Below are positions 14,931 to 24,227 of a stretch of 64,000 nucleotides of DNA, piece after piece. Source of the stretch: Photobacterium lutimaris (lineage in GTDB: Bacteria; Pseudomonadota; Gammaproteobacteria; Enterobacterales; Vibrionaceae); NCBI RefSeq assembly GCF_003025555.1, contig NZ_PYMH01000008.1, positions 124,001-188,000 on the forward strand, given 5' to 3'. A model generated the notes under the pieces. It was not told the DNA's origin and searched no databases. It saw nothing but the letters and a program-made list of their open reading frames with translations. Positions within the stretch are counted from its first letter, which is position 1. Each line of letters opens with the position of its first letter. The position numbers were made by a program, and so were the translations under genes.

Positions 14931-17657
14931 TTAGTTGATCTTACCGTGGCATTGCTTGTACTTCTTGCCAGAGCCACATGGACACGATTCGTTACGACCT
15001 ACCTTGCGCTCTTCACGCTGGTATGGCGCAGCCTCATCGCTTGCTTGGCTTTCGTCGGCAATTTGATTTTCCGCATTCTGATGCTGGAACTGCTGGCGGC
15101 GAGCAAGCTCTTCAGCCTGGCGGCGACGCTCCGCTTCCACGCGCTCAACCTCTTCCTGCTGCTGAACACGTACTTTGCTCAAAATCGCAATAACATCAGA
15201 CTTCAGGCTCTCCAGCATCTCTTCGAACAGTTCAAACGACTCGCGCTTGTATTCCTGTTTCGGGTTCTTCTGGGCATAGCCACGCAGATGGATGCCCTGG
15301 CGCAGGTGATCCATTGCGGCCAAGTGCTCTTTCCACAGCGTATCAAGGTTTTGCAGCATGACCGTCTTCTCGAAGTTACGCAGTACTTCCGCGCCCACAA
15401 CTTCTTCTTTGTGACGATAAATTTCAACAGCTTGCTCTACGATACGTTCACGCAACGCTTCTTCGTAAAGCTTCTCTTCGCTGTCCAGCCACTGCTGGAT
15501 AGGCAGCTCCATATCGTAATCGGCTTTGAGGCGCTCTTCCAAACCCTGGATATCCCACACCTCTTCCAGCGACTGTGCCGGGATGTAGCCATCGATCACC
15601 GCTTGGATCACGTCTTCGCGGTTTTGCTCGATCATCTCGCTGATATCTTCAGCGTTCATCAGCTCATCACGCAACTCGTAAACCACCTTACGCTGGTCGT
15701 TAGCCACATCATCGAATTCAAGCAGCTGCTTACGAATATCAAAGTTACGGCCTTCAACCTTGCGCTGGGCGTTTTCGATCGCCTTGGTCACCCATGGGTG
15801 CTCAATCGCTTCGCCTTCTTCCATACCCAGCTTCTTCATCATGTTCGAAACACGATCCGAAGCGAAGATACGCATCAAGCCGTCTTCCATCGATAGGTAG
15901 AAACGCGAGGAACCGGCATCACCCTGACGGCCAGAACGACCACGTAGCTGGTTATCGATACGGCGAGACTCATGGCGCTCGGTACCGATAATGTGCAAAC
16001 CACCAGACGCCAGCACGGCATCGTGCAGCTGCTGCCAATCGGCTTTGATCTTGGCAATTTGATCGTCAGTTGGGTTATCCAGCTTCGCCACTTCGCTCTG
16101 CCATGAACCACCCAATACGATATCCGTACCACGACCTGCCATGTTGGTTGCGATAGTCACCGCGCAAGGCGCACCGGCCTGGGCAACGATATCGGCTTCG
16201 CGCTCGTGGAACTTGGCATTCAAGACTTCGTGCTTGATACCTTGCTTCTTCAGCGCTTTAGACAGTAACTCAGATTTTTCAATCGAAACCGTACCAACCA
16301 ATACCGGCTGGCCTTTCTCGACACGCTCTTTGATGTCTTCACTGATCGCCGCAAATTTTTCCAGCTCAGTCATGTAGACCAAATCACCCATGTCATCACG
16401 GATCATCGGCTTGTTGGTTGGCAACACAACGGTTTCCAGACCATAAATAGATTGGAATTCGAATGCTTCGGTATCAGCTGTACCGGTCATGCCTGACAGC
16501 TTGGTGTAAAGACGGAAGTAGTTCTGGAACGTGATAGACGCTAGCGTCTGGTTCTCGTTTTGGATCTTCACCCCTTCTTTGGCCTCAACAGCCTGGTGCA
16601 GACCTTCTGACCAGCGACGGCCCGGCATAGTACGGCCGGTATGCTCATCGACGATGATCACTTCATCGTCTTTAACAATGTAGTCAACATCGCGCTCGAA
16701 CAGCACGTGGGCACGCAATGCGGCATTGACGTGGTGCAGCAGGCTGATGTTTGTTGGCGAGTAAAGCGTATCGCCCTCTTCCATCATGCCGTTTTGCTTA
16801 AGCAGCTCTTCGACAAACTCCTGACCGTTTTCGGTTAAATGCGCTTGCTTCGATTTTTCATCAACCGTGTAATGGCCTTCGCCGCGGTATTCTTCGCTGT
16901 CTTCCTGATCCTGTTTTACCAATTGTGGGATCAGGGTATTGATCTTGGTGTATAGCTCCGAGCTATCTTCGGCTGGGCCAGAAATGATAAGCGGGGTACG
17001 GGCTTCATCGATAAGGATGGAGTCGACTTCATCGACGACCGCAAAGAAGCGCTCGCGCTGTACGCGATCTTCTGGGCGGAATGCCATGTTGTCGCGCAGG
17101 TAGTCAAAACCAAATTCGTTGTTGGTGCCGTATAGGATGTCGGCTGAGTAGGCTTCTTTTTTCGCCTGAGGCGGCATGTTTGGCACGTTAACGCCAACAG
17201 TCATACCAAGGAATTCAAACAAAGCACGGTTGGTTTCGGCATCTCGTGCGGCTAGGTAGTCATTCACCGTAACGATGTGCACGCCTTTACCGGTAAGGGC
17301 GTTCAAGTAAGCTGGCAGGGTAGCGGTCAAGGTCTTACCTTCACCAGTACGCATTTCAGCGATCTGGCAAGCATTCAATACCATACCACCGATCAGCTGG
17401 ACATCGAAGTGACGCATACCAAACACACGCTTGGACGCTTCACGTACGGTAGCAAAGGCTTCAGGTAGTAGCTGGTCAAGGTTTTCACCCTGCTCAATAC
17501 GCTCACGGAATTCAACCGTTTTGGCCTTTAGTTCTTCGTCCTGCAAGCTTTCGAATTGAGGTTCAAGCTTGTTGATCTGGTCAACAATTTTGCGCATACG
17601 ACGCAATGTGCGGTCGTTACGGCTACCGATAACTTTGGTCAGTAGTTTTGATAACAT
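14931..17657 (-). CDS. secA: Preprotein translocase motor ATPase SecA
   Basis: This 908-residue motor pushes preproteins through SecYEG. The nucleotide-binding domains show Walker A MRTGEGKTL near residue 105 and Walker B VVDEVDSIL near 210. The preprotein cross-linking region follows, then TNMAGRGTDIVLGG and the LRGRSGRQGD motif of NBD2. The C-terminal tail ends with the zinc/SecB-binding motif CPCGSGKKYKQCHG. The length matches E. coli SecA (901). The upstream spacer holds no secM. In E. coli SecM stalling controls secA, so that circuit appears absent here. Confidence 0.98.
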   Translation of the reverse strand: MLSKLLTKVIGSRNDRTLRRMRKIVDQINKLEPQFESLQDEELKAKTVEFRERIEQGENLDQLLPEAFATVREASKRVFGMRHFDVQLIGGMVLNACQIAEMRTGEGKTLTATLPAYLNALTGKGVHIVTVNDYLAARDAETNRALFEFLGMTVGVNVPNMPPQAKKEAYSADILYGTNNEFGFDYLRDNMAFRPEDRVQRERFFAVVDEVDSILIDEARTPLIISGPAEDSSELYTKINTLIPQLVKQDQEDSEEYRGEGHYTVDEKSKQAHLTENGQEFVEELLKQNGMMEEGDTLYSPTNISLLHHVNAALRAHVLFERDVDYIVKDDEVIIVDEHTGRTMPGRRWSEGLHQAVEAKEGVKIQNENQTLASITFQNYFRLYTKLSGMTGTADTEAFEFQSIYGLETVVLPTNKPMIRDDMGDLVYMTELEKFAAISEDIKERVEKGQPVLVGTVSIEKSELLSKALKKQGIKHEVLNAKFHEREADIVAQAGAPCAVTIATNMAGRGTDIVLGGSWQSEVAKLDNPTDDQIAKIKADWQQLHDAVLASGGLHIIGTERHESRRIDNQLRGRSGRQGDAGSSRFYLSMEDGLMRIFASDRVSNMMKKLGMEEGEAIEHPWVTKAIENAQRKVEGRNFDIRKQLLEFDDVANDQRKVVYELRDELMNAEDISEMIEQNREDVIQAVIDGYIPAQSLEEVWDIQGLEERLKADYDMELPIQQWLDSEEKLYEEALRERIVEQAVEIYRHKEEVVGAEVLRNFEKTVMLQNLDTLWKEHLAAMDHLRQGIHLRGYAQKNPKQEYKRESFELFEEMLESLKSDVIAILSKVRVQQQEEVERVEAERRRQAEELARRQQFQHQNAENQIADESQASDEAAPYQREERKVGRNESCPCGSGKKYKQCHGKIN

Positions 17658-17727
17658 GGCGTTGCCGTTTTCTCTTAGTTATTTCAACCCATCAGGCTGA
17701 ATTCTTAATCTGAATTTTTCAACCGGG

Positions 17728-17733
17728 ATTATA
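17728..17733 (-). promoter_or_regulatory. Candidate secA promoter (extended -10)
   Basis: On the minus strand TGATATAAT forms an extended -10 box about 70 bases upstream of the secA ATG. No good -35 is present at normal spacing, which extended -10 promoters tolerate. The rest of the spacer up to the lpxC terminator supplies no better candidate. Confidence 0.45.
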
Positions 17734-17739
17734 TCAACA

Positions 17740-18141
17740 AAGCGCGAGGCTTAGACTTGCGATTAATCATCCCTGTCCCGTCTAAATTCGCCACTGGTGT
17801 GACTACGGAAGCCGATACGAAAAACAATGGTTATTGATGATATTGTGGTACGAGTCGACCATTTCAAGGGATAAATGAAAACAATACCAGAAATTGAACA
17901 CCATCGGCCATCCGTGGAGGGGGTAAACCCAAGCAGATCTCATTAAGCCAAACGACCTTGGTCAATGCTCTCCCAAGCTAGATATAATAAGCCATATTGG
18001 CGGTGTCGCCTATGGCAAATGCCCCGACGATGTTTTCCATATTCGAAAAATTAGAACTTAGCCACTACTTTTGCCCCAGAATGTCGTACTACGTGCGACT
18101 AACGGCTCGTATCCAGAGAAAAGAATAAATACGCGGCATAA
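17740..18141. other. lpxC-secA spacer without a recognisable gene
   Basis: The full gap between secA and lpxC is 541 bases. On the minus strand, where secM lies in E. coli, the longest ATG-started frames I can read are about 15-20 codons (for example MENIVGAFAIGDTANMAYYI) with no signal peptide or arrest-like end. On the plus strand one 23-codon frame starts at 17875 after AAGGG. None resembles a known product. Confidence 0.5.
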
Positions 18142-18170
18142 AAAAACGCCGGACACAGTCCAGCGTTTTT
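18142..18170 (-). terminator. Terminator after lpxC (end of the dcw transcript)
   Basis: AAAAACGC and GGAC pair with GTCC and GCGTTTTT around an ACA loop, with a single C-A mismatch. U-tracts exist on both strands. It lies 28 bases after the lpxC stop, so it marks the end of the long division-cluster transcript and separates it from secA. Confidence 0.88.
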
Positions 18171-18198
18171 GAAATCGTTGAGTGGGCACTCGGCTAGT

Positions 18199-19116
18199 TT
18201 ATGCCAGTACCATACCTGGTTGAGCAAAGGTGACAGGCACTTGCTGCTCGTCAGTGAAGGTCGACCATTCATACGCTTCTTGATCAGCAAGTACTGCACG
18301 CAGTAGCATGTTGTTAAGCGCATGGCCTGACTTGTAAGCCACCATTTCACCAATAATGTTATGGCCACACATGTAAAGGTCACCAATGGCATCCAAGACC
18401 TTGTGGGTCACGAGCTCGTTGTCAAAACGAAGCCCTTCATCATTAAGAATACGGTAATCATCAAGTACAATCGCATTGTCAAAACTTCCGCCCAGGCACA
18501 GATTCTGTGACTGGAGGTATTCGATATCACGCATGAAACCGAAAGTTCGGGCACGGCTGATATCTTTGACAAATGACTGGCTGGAGAAATCCAGAACCAA
18601 ACGCTGCTGCTCTGAATCAATCGCCGGGTGATTAAAATCGATAGCGAAGTCCAAACGGAACCCGTTAAAAGGACGGAGTTCTGCCCATTTATCACCATCT
18701 TCGACGCGAACAGTTTTCTTGATACGCAAGAAACGCTTAGGCGTATTCAGGGTATCGATGCCGGCAGACTGTAGCAGGTAGATGAACGGGCTGGCGCTAC
18801 CATCCATAATCGGAATTTCAGGTGCATCAACCTCGATAATCACATTATCGATACCCATTCCTGCCAACGCAGCGTTAAGGTGCTCAACCGTTGAGATACG
18901 TACGCCTTGTTCATTAACCAAAGCAGTACACAACATGGTGTCGCGGACCGAGTTTGCGTCTGCTGGAAAATCAACAGGCGGATTCAAATCGGTACGGCGA
19001 TAAATCACACCAGTGTTTGCAGCAGCAGGACGAAGAATAAGCGTCACTTTACGGCCAGAGTGAAGTCCCACCCCAGTCGTTTGCACAATGCTTTTCAGTG
19101 TACGTTGTCTTATCAT
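18199..19116 (-). CDS. lpxC: UDP-3-O-acyl-N-acetylglucosamine deacetylase LpxC
   Basis: This 305-residue zinc amidase carries out the committed step of lipid A synthesis. The zinc ligands are visible: H79 in STVEHLNAAL, and the later His and Asp in VTHKVLDAIGD, together with the catalytic PIMDGSASPF stretch. The length equals E. coli LpxC. The 3' position after ftsZ is conserved. A TATAGT (19129-19134) just upstream could be part of its own promoter, but the ribosome site is weak. LpxC level in E. coli is set by FtsH proteolysis. Confidence 0.97.
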   Translation of the reverse strand: MIRQRTLKSIVQTTGVGLHSGRKVTLILRPAAANTGVIYRRTDLNPPVDFPADANSVRDTMLCTALVNEQGVRISTVEHLNAALAGMGIDNVIIEVDAPEIPIMDGSASPFIYLLQSAGIDTLNTPKRFLRIKKTVRVEDGDKWAELRPFNGFRLDFAIDFNHPAIDSEQQRLVLDFSSQSFVKDISRARTFGFMRDIEYLQSQNLCLGGSFDNAIVLDDYRILNDEGLRFDNELVTHKVLDAIGDLYMCGHNIIGEMVAYKSGHALNNMLLRAVLADQEAYEWSTFTDEQQVPVTFAQPGMVLA

Positions 19117-19231
19117 CTGCTTGTCTCAACTATAAAATTGCCATGATATCGGCCCCAACCCTTAGTCAAAAAAAGGGCAAGGACAGATATCTTATCACTT
19201 TTTAACCAGCTTCCCAAAATATTTTGCGCGT

Positions 19232-20425
19232 TTAGTCAGCTTGCTTGCGCAAAAATGCTGGGATATCCAGATAGTCGTGATCCGCCTGAGGCTTCGGATT
19301 TGCCGCTGTCGCCGCCTGCTGGTTGGCAGAATCAGCTGCCGAGGCCGGCTGGTTCAATGGCGCCGCTTTGGCTTCTTCCGCCGGAGCAGAAGCTGCCGCT
19401 GGTTTCTCCGCTGCCACGGCCTGTACCGGCTTAGCGGTACCCGTCACCAACGTGATGTCAGGCTTGCATTCTTTGCCAATACCCGTCGCAACAACCGTTA
19501 CACGTAGCTCGTCAGACATTTCTGGGTCAAGCGACGTACCAATAACCACGGTAGCGTTGTCAGAAGCAAATGCCTTCACGGTATTACCTACCGTTTCGAA
19601 CTCGTCCAGACGCATGTCCAGACCCGCTGTAATGTTAACAAGAACACCACGCGCGCCAGCCAGATCGATATCTTCCAGTAGCGGACTAGAAATAGCCATT
19701 TCTGCCGCTTCCTCAGCACGATCGTCACCGGTTGCAACACCGCTGCCCATCATGGCGTGACCCATTTCAGACATAACGGTGCGTACGTCAGCAAAGTCGA
19801 CGTTGATCATGCCCGGACGGGTGATCAGCTCGGCAATACCCTGTACCGCATTCTTCAATACGTCATTTGCTTTGGCGAAGGCATCCAACAATGTGATACC
19901 ACGGCCAAGCACTTTCAGTAGTTTTTCGTTAGGGATCGTGATCAGCGAGTCAACATGCTTTGACAGCTCCTCGATACCCTGCTCGGCAAACGCCATGCGC
20001 TTTTTGCCTTCGAAGCTAAATGGCTTAGTCACCACCGCAACAGTCAGGATCCCAAGTTCTTTCGCCACTTCAGCAATAATCGGGGCTGCACCGGTACCGG
20101 TACCGCCTCCCATGCCTGCTGCAATGAAAATCATGTCAGAGCCATCAAGCTCTGCTTTGATCGCTTCGCGATCTTCCAATGCCGAGTCACGGCCAACCTG
20201 TGGGTTAGCGCCCGCACCCAGACCTTTGGTGATAGCCCCACCGATCTGGATCACTGTACTTACATTGGTTTTACGAAGTGCCTGAGCATCAGTGTTTACA
20301 CTGATAAACTCAACACCCTCGATTGATTCACGTACCATGTGATCGACTGCGTTACCACCGCCGCCGCCAACGCCTATGACTTTAATTACTGCTTCGTCAG
20401 ACATTTCCATCATCGGTTCAAACAT
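19232..20425 (-). CDS. ftsZ: Cell division GTPase FtsZ
   Basis: This 397-residue tubulin homologue builds the Z-ring. The GTP-binding tubulin signature GGGTGTGAAP is complete, with GVGGGGGNAVDHM before it and the T7 catalytic loop NVDFADVRTV after it. An Ala/Pro/Gln-rich linker (about 320-380) leads to the conserved C-terminal peptide DYLDIPAFLRKQAD that binds FtsA, ZipA and ZapD. The ribosome site GGAGAG is well placed. It follows ftsA by 33 bases. Confidence 0.98.
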   Translation of the reverse strand: MFEPMMEMSDEAVIKVIGVGGGGGNAVDHMVRESIEGVEFISVNTDAQALRKTNVSTVIQIGGAITKGLGAGANPQVGRDSALEDREAIKAELDGSDMIFIAAGMGGGTGTGAAPIIAEVAKELGILTVAVVTKPFSFEGKKRMAFAEQGIEELSKHVDSLITIPNEKLLKVLGRGITLLDAFAKANDVLKNAVQGIAELITRPGMINVDFADVRTVMSEMGHAMMGSGVATGDDRAEEAAEMAISSPLLEDIDLAGARGVLVNITAGLDMRLDEFETVGNTVKAFASDNATVVIGTSLDPEMSDELRVTVVATGIGKECKPDITLVTGTAKPVQAVAAEKPAAASAPAEEAKAAPLNQPASAADSANQQAATAANPKPQADHDYLDIPAFLRKQAD

Positions 20426-20458
20426 GTGTTCTCTCCGTCCATCCTGTTCGCATCAGGG

Positions 20459-21715
20459 TTAAAATTCTTTTCTTAACCAGCCACTAAGCTTAGAGAAAAA
20501 GCCAGAAACAGAACGCTTCTGCTCAATTTCACTATCGTCAAATGTCTGACTATCCTTTCCGTAATGCAGTAAGCCTACTGCCGTTGCATAATGTGGGAAT
20601 TGCACATGTTCGGTCAGCCCGACGACGTTAAGCGGCAGGCCAACACGTACCTGGTTGCTGAATACGCGCTCGGCGCACTCCACCAGGCCTTCCATCTGAG
20701 CCGCACCGCCGGTCAGGACAATGCCTGCGGCCAGCTGGTGCTTCACTCCTGCATTACGCAGTTGATCTTGTACTTCTATCAGCTTCTGATTAACCAGACC
20801 AAGCAACTCGCTGTAGCGGGGCTCTATCACTTCAGCCAATGTTTGACTTTGCAGGCTGCGCGACGGACGACCACCGACACTCGGTACATCGACCTTGGCA
20901 TCTTTGCTGACCAGCTCGCTCAAGGCGCAGCCATATTTTACTTTAATTTCCTCAGCATCTCCTAGCGGAGTACCGAACGCGTAGGCAATATCACTGGTCA
21001 CGACATTACCGGCATAAGGAATCACGGCCGCATGACGCAAAGCGCCACCGGTCCAGACAGCAATATCCATTGTACCGCCGCCAATATCAACCACACAGAC
21101 ACCCAATTCACGTTCATCAGGCGTCAACACGGCGTGGCTGGCAGCCAAACCGGAAAAAATAAGCTGATCGACTTTGAGATCACAGCGCTCTACCGCTTTG
21201 ACGATATTTCGCGCCATGTCGTTGTGGCAGGTGATCAAATGAACACTGGCTTCCATGCGTACCCCAGATAAACCAACAGGATTTTTAATTCCCTCTTGGT
21301 AATCAATAGCAAATTCCTGAGGAATTACATGCAAAACTTTATGTTCATCACTAATTTTTACCGACTTAGCCGTGTGAATAACATTATCTACGTCATCCTG
21401 GGTCACTTCTTTGTCGGAAATCGGCACCATGCCCTCTTCCGTCTGGCAGCGGATATGCTTGCCGGAAAGAGACAAAAATACCGAAGAGATCTGGCAATCT
21501 GCCATCAGCTCTGCTTTGTAGATCGCGCCCTGTACCGATTTGACTACAGACTCGAGATCATTCACTCCGCCCTTATCCATCCCGCCGGACGGACTGCTAC
21601 CTTCCCCGATGACGTTAACTTCGCCATCCGGTAGCACTTCACCGACTAGAGCACTGACTTTGGACGTACCAATATCCAGGCCTACTATCAGTTTTTTATC
21701 TGCCGCCTTCGTCAT
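20459..21715 (-). CDS. ftsA: Cell division protein FtsA (actin-like Z-ring anchor)
   Basis: This 418-residue actin-family protein tethers FtsZ filaments to the membrane. The phosphate loops VGLDIGTSKVSALVGE and VVDIGGGTMDIAV are present, as are LTGGAAQMEG and the C-terminal amphipathic membrane helix ending SGWLRKEF. The frame is open 17 codons further upstream, but the ATG at 21715 (MTKAADKKLIVG) aligns with other FtsA proteins and has a better upstream context. It lies 52 bases after ftsQ. Confidence 0.97.
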   Translation of the reverse strand: MTKAADKKLIVGLDIGTSKVSALVGEVLPDGEVNVIGEGSSPSGGMDKGGVNDLESVVKSVQGAIYKAELMADCQISSVFLSLSGKHIRCQTEEGMVPISDKEVTQDDVDNVIHTAKSVKISDEHKVLHVIPQEFAIDYQEGIKNPVGLSGVRMEASVHLITCHNDMARNIVKAVERCDLKVDQLIFSGLAASHAVLTPDERELGVCVVDIGGGTMDIAVWTGGALRHAAVIPYAGNVVTSDIAYAFGTPLGDAEEIKVKYGCALSELVSKDAKVDVPSVGGRPSRSLQSQTLAEVIEPRYSELLGLVNQKLIEVQDQLRNAGVKHQLAAGIVLTGGAAQMEGLVECAERVFSNQVRVGLPLNVVGLTEHVQFPHYATAVGLLHYGKDSQTFDDSEIEQKRSVSGFFSKLSGWLRKEF

Positions 21716-21767
21716 AGCGCCTACTCTTATAGTTCTCTTAAGCCAAACAGGCTGCGGTCGAGCCAAT

Positions 21768-22535
21768 CTATTTGGTTTTGCTCTGATCTGGATCGGTGAC
21801 CCAGCCTACAGCAGCTCCGGTATCATAGCGCAAGTCTATATACTCGATAGCCTGTCCGTGCTGTTCTAATTGCGGGGATAAGGCGATGAAACGTTCAATC
21901 CGCTCCATGCGCTCCTTACGCCCTAATTCAAGCCTGACGCCGTTGGTTAACCAAACCCGCCAAGCCCGACGTTCATTTAATGCCAGCGTAGCAATTTCAA
22001 AGCCCGCATGCTGTAACCTCGGTTGCATTTCGTGCAATGCAGACAAGACTTCCAAACTGGTCCCTTCAGGTCCAGCTAAGCCCACCAGTAATTGACCAGC
22101 CTGCTCAGGCGGTGCCTTGAACACCTCGCCGTCATGGTTGACCAGGTCTCGGCCATTCCAGAACGCTGCGGGATCTTGCTCGACAAGAAATACCTTGAGG
22201 GTATCCGGCCACTGCTTGCGCACCGAGGCCCGCGCCACCCAAGGCATGGCCTCTAGTGCGTGCTGAATGTCATCCACATCTTGGGTCATGAAACTGCCAA
22301 GCTGCTCAAGGTGCATAATACCAGCCCGAACATCGCCGGGGGTGAGGTAGTGTAACTCACCTTGAACCACCAGCTGTGACAACGGCAGCCGGTTGGCATC
22401 TGTCATCCAGTTGATTGCCGCGCTGAACAGCCAGGCAACAAACCCGATCACAAAGAGAAAAAAAGCCAATCCTCCGCGGTTATGTAACGATGCCGCAGGA
22501 GAAAACGATATTCTTTTTAGGACACTATCAGCCAT
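21768..22535 (-). CDS. ftsQ: Cell division protein FtsQ
   Basis: This 255-residue bitopic protein has a short cytoplasmic start, one membrane helix (LAFFLFVIGFVAWLFSAA, about residues 23-41) and a periplasmic POTRA domain (LVVQGELHYLTPGDVRAGI) followed by the beta domain. It links early and late divisome proteins through FtsB and FtsL. The gap of 220 bases between murC and ftsQ holds no ddlB, which sits there in E. coli; I see no gene remnant in it. Confidence 0.95.
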   Translation of the reverse strand: MADSVLKRISFSPAASLHNRGGLAFFLFVIGFVAWLFSAAINWMTDANRLPLSQLVVQGELHYLTPGDVRAGIMHLEQLGSFMTQDVDDIQHALEAMPWVARASVRKQWPDTLKVFLVEQDPAAFWNGRDLVNHDGEVFKAPPEQAGQLLVGLAGPEGTSLEVLSALHEMQPRLQHAGFEIATLALNERRAWRVWLTNGVRLELGRKERMERIERFIALSPQLEQHGQAIEYIDLRYDTGAAVGWVTDPDQSKTK

Positions 22536-22755
22536 AAATAGTTTAATCCCGATGTCATAGCCGATACCTAACCAGCAAAAGCGGCAAGGTCATTCCCTCA
22601 ACCCTTTCCGCTTTTCACGTAAAGTTGACAGATTATAGCGAGCAAGATGCAGCTCTCCAACATCTGATAGCCGATTCCTCGCATATCCTTGGCTAAAGGC
22701 TTAAATTAAAGCAAAAAACAAGCCAAATATATATTTTTTATACAGCCAAAAAATT

Positions 22756-24213
22756 TTATTGGCTCATTTGCTCAATATTCAGTTGCATATCTGCTAACTG
22801 ACGAGCGATTTTGCCAACATCGCCAGCACCTTGTGTCAGAACCAAATCATCATTTTGTAGAATATTGGCTAAAGTAGACGGCAGTGCATCGATATTCGGG
22901 ACAAAAATCGGGTCCAGTTTACCACGGCCACGAATCGTACGGCACAAAGCACGCCCATCCGCACCAGCAATCGGCACTTCACCGGCAGAATACACATCCA
23001 GCATGACGAGTACATCAACTTGCTCGAGGACATGAGCAAAGTCATCATACAGATCACGGGTACGGCTATAGCGGTGCGGTTGGAACACCATGACCAGGCG
23101 CTTGTCTTCCCAGCCTGCACGGGCAGCCTGAATCGTCACATCCACCTCGCTCGGATGATGGCCGTAATCATCCACCAACATCACTTTACCGTTGCCGGTT
23201 TCGAAATCACCAAGATGATCAAAACGTCGGCCTGTTCCCTCAAACTCAGCCAGTGCCTGGACGATAGCTTCATCGGCAACGCCTTCTTCAGACGCGACGG
23301 CGACAGCCGCCGTGGCATTGAGGGCGTTGTGCTTGCCTGGAATGTTCAATTTGATTTCCAGTGCCGGCTTGCCTTTGCGTAGTATGGAGAAATATCCCTG
23401 CTGGCCGCGCTGATCATAATCAACCAAACGCACATCTGCATCTTCAGAGAAGCCATAAGTGATAACCTGACGGCCAATTTTTGGAAGTAGCTCACGCACC
23501 ACAGGATCATCAATGCACATCACCGCCAAACCGTAGAACGGCAGGTTGTGAAGAAAATCGACAAATGTCTGTTTCAGGACTTCAAAATCACCGCCATAGG
23601 TATCCATGTGGTCAGCTTCGATATTCGTCACCACGCACACCATCGGCTGCAGGTGCAAGAATGATGCATCACTCTCGTCAGCTTCGGCGATCAGGTAGCG
23701 GCTCGATCCAAGGCGGGCGTTAGTCCCTGCGCTCTTGACCAAACCACCGTTGACGAACGTTGGATCCAAACCGGCTTCAGAATAGATCTGGGTCACCAGT
23801 GCGGTGGTTGTCGTCTTACCGTGGGTACCCGCAATCGCGATACCGTGGCGGTAGCGCATCAGCTCGGCCAGCATTTCCGCACGGCGAACCACAGGGATAC
23901 GCAATTCGCGGGCGGCGGCCAGCTCAGGGTTGCTCTGGTCTATCGCGGTCGAGGCCACCACGACACTGGAGCCTTCGATATTACTGGCGGCATGACCAAA
24001 GAAGATCTCCGCTCCTTTATCTGCCAACCGGTTGGTCACCGCGTTGGGTGCCAAGTCTGAACCACTGACATGGTAGCCTTCGTTAACCAGCACTTCCGCG
24101 ATACCGCTCATCCCGGCACCGCCAATTCCAACAAAGTGGATACGCTCTACGCGGCGCATCTCTGGCACCATGGTTCTAATTTTTGCTAATTGCTGGTTAT
24201 CCAGTTTACTCAT
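22756..24213 (-). CDS. murC: UDP-N-acetylmuramate-L-alanine ligase MurC
   Basis: This 485-residue ATP-dependent ligase adds L-Ala to UDP-MurNAc. The N-terminal Rossmann motif HFVGIGGAGMSGIAEVL binds UDP, GTHGKTTTTALV is the ATP P-loop, and EADESDASFLHL and DDYGHHPSEV are family signatures. The ATG at 24213 is preferred to the GTG one codon earlier. It sits between murG and ftsQ in the usual dcw order, 14 bases after murG. Confidence 0.97.
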   Translation of the reverse strand: MSKLDNQQLAKIRTMVPEMRRVERIHFVGIGGAGMSGIAEVLVNEGYHVSGSDLAPNAVTNRLADKGAEIFFGHAASNIEGSSVVVASTAIDQSNPELAAARELRIPVVRRAEMLAELMRYRHGIAIAGTHGKTTTTALVTQIYSEAGLDPTFVNGGLVKSAGTNARLGSSRYLIAEADESDASFLHLQPMVCVVTNIEADHMDTYGGDFEVLKQTFVDFLHNLPFYGLAVMCIDDPVVRELLPKIGRQVITYGFSEDADVRLVDYDQRGQQGYFSILRKGKPALEIKLNIPGKHNALNATAAVAVASEEGVADEAIVQALAEFEGTGRRFDHLGDFETGNGKVMLVDDYGHHPSEVDVTIQAARAGWEDKRLVMVFQPHRYSRTRDLYDDFAHVLEQVDVLVMLDVYSAGEVPIAGADGRALCRTIRGRGKLDPIFVPNIDALPSTLANILQNDDLVLTQGAGDVGKIARQLADMQLNIEQMSQ

Positions 24214-24227
24214 CACTTTGTCTCATC

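Noticed and set aside
14946..15896. 316-codon plus-strand frame opposite secA
   Set aside because: Fully overlaps the C-terminal half of a clear SecA; the product shows only mirrored composition.
17875..17946. 23-codon plus-strand frame (MKTIPEIEHHRPSVEG) in the lpxC-secA spacer
   Set aside because: Too short and without similarity that I can name; AAGGG is only four bases before the ATG.
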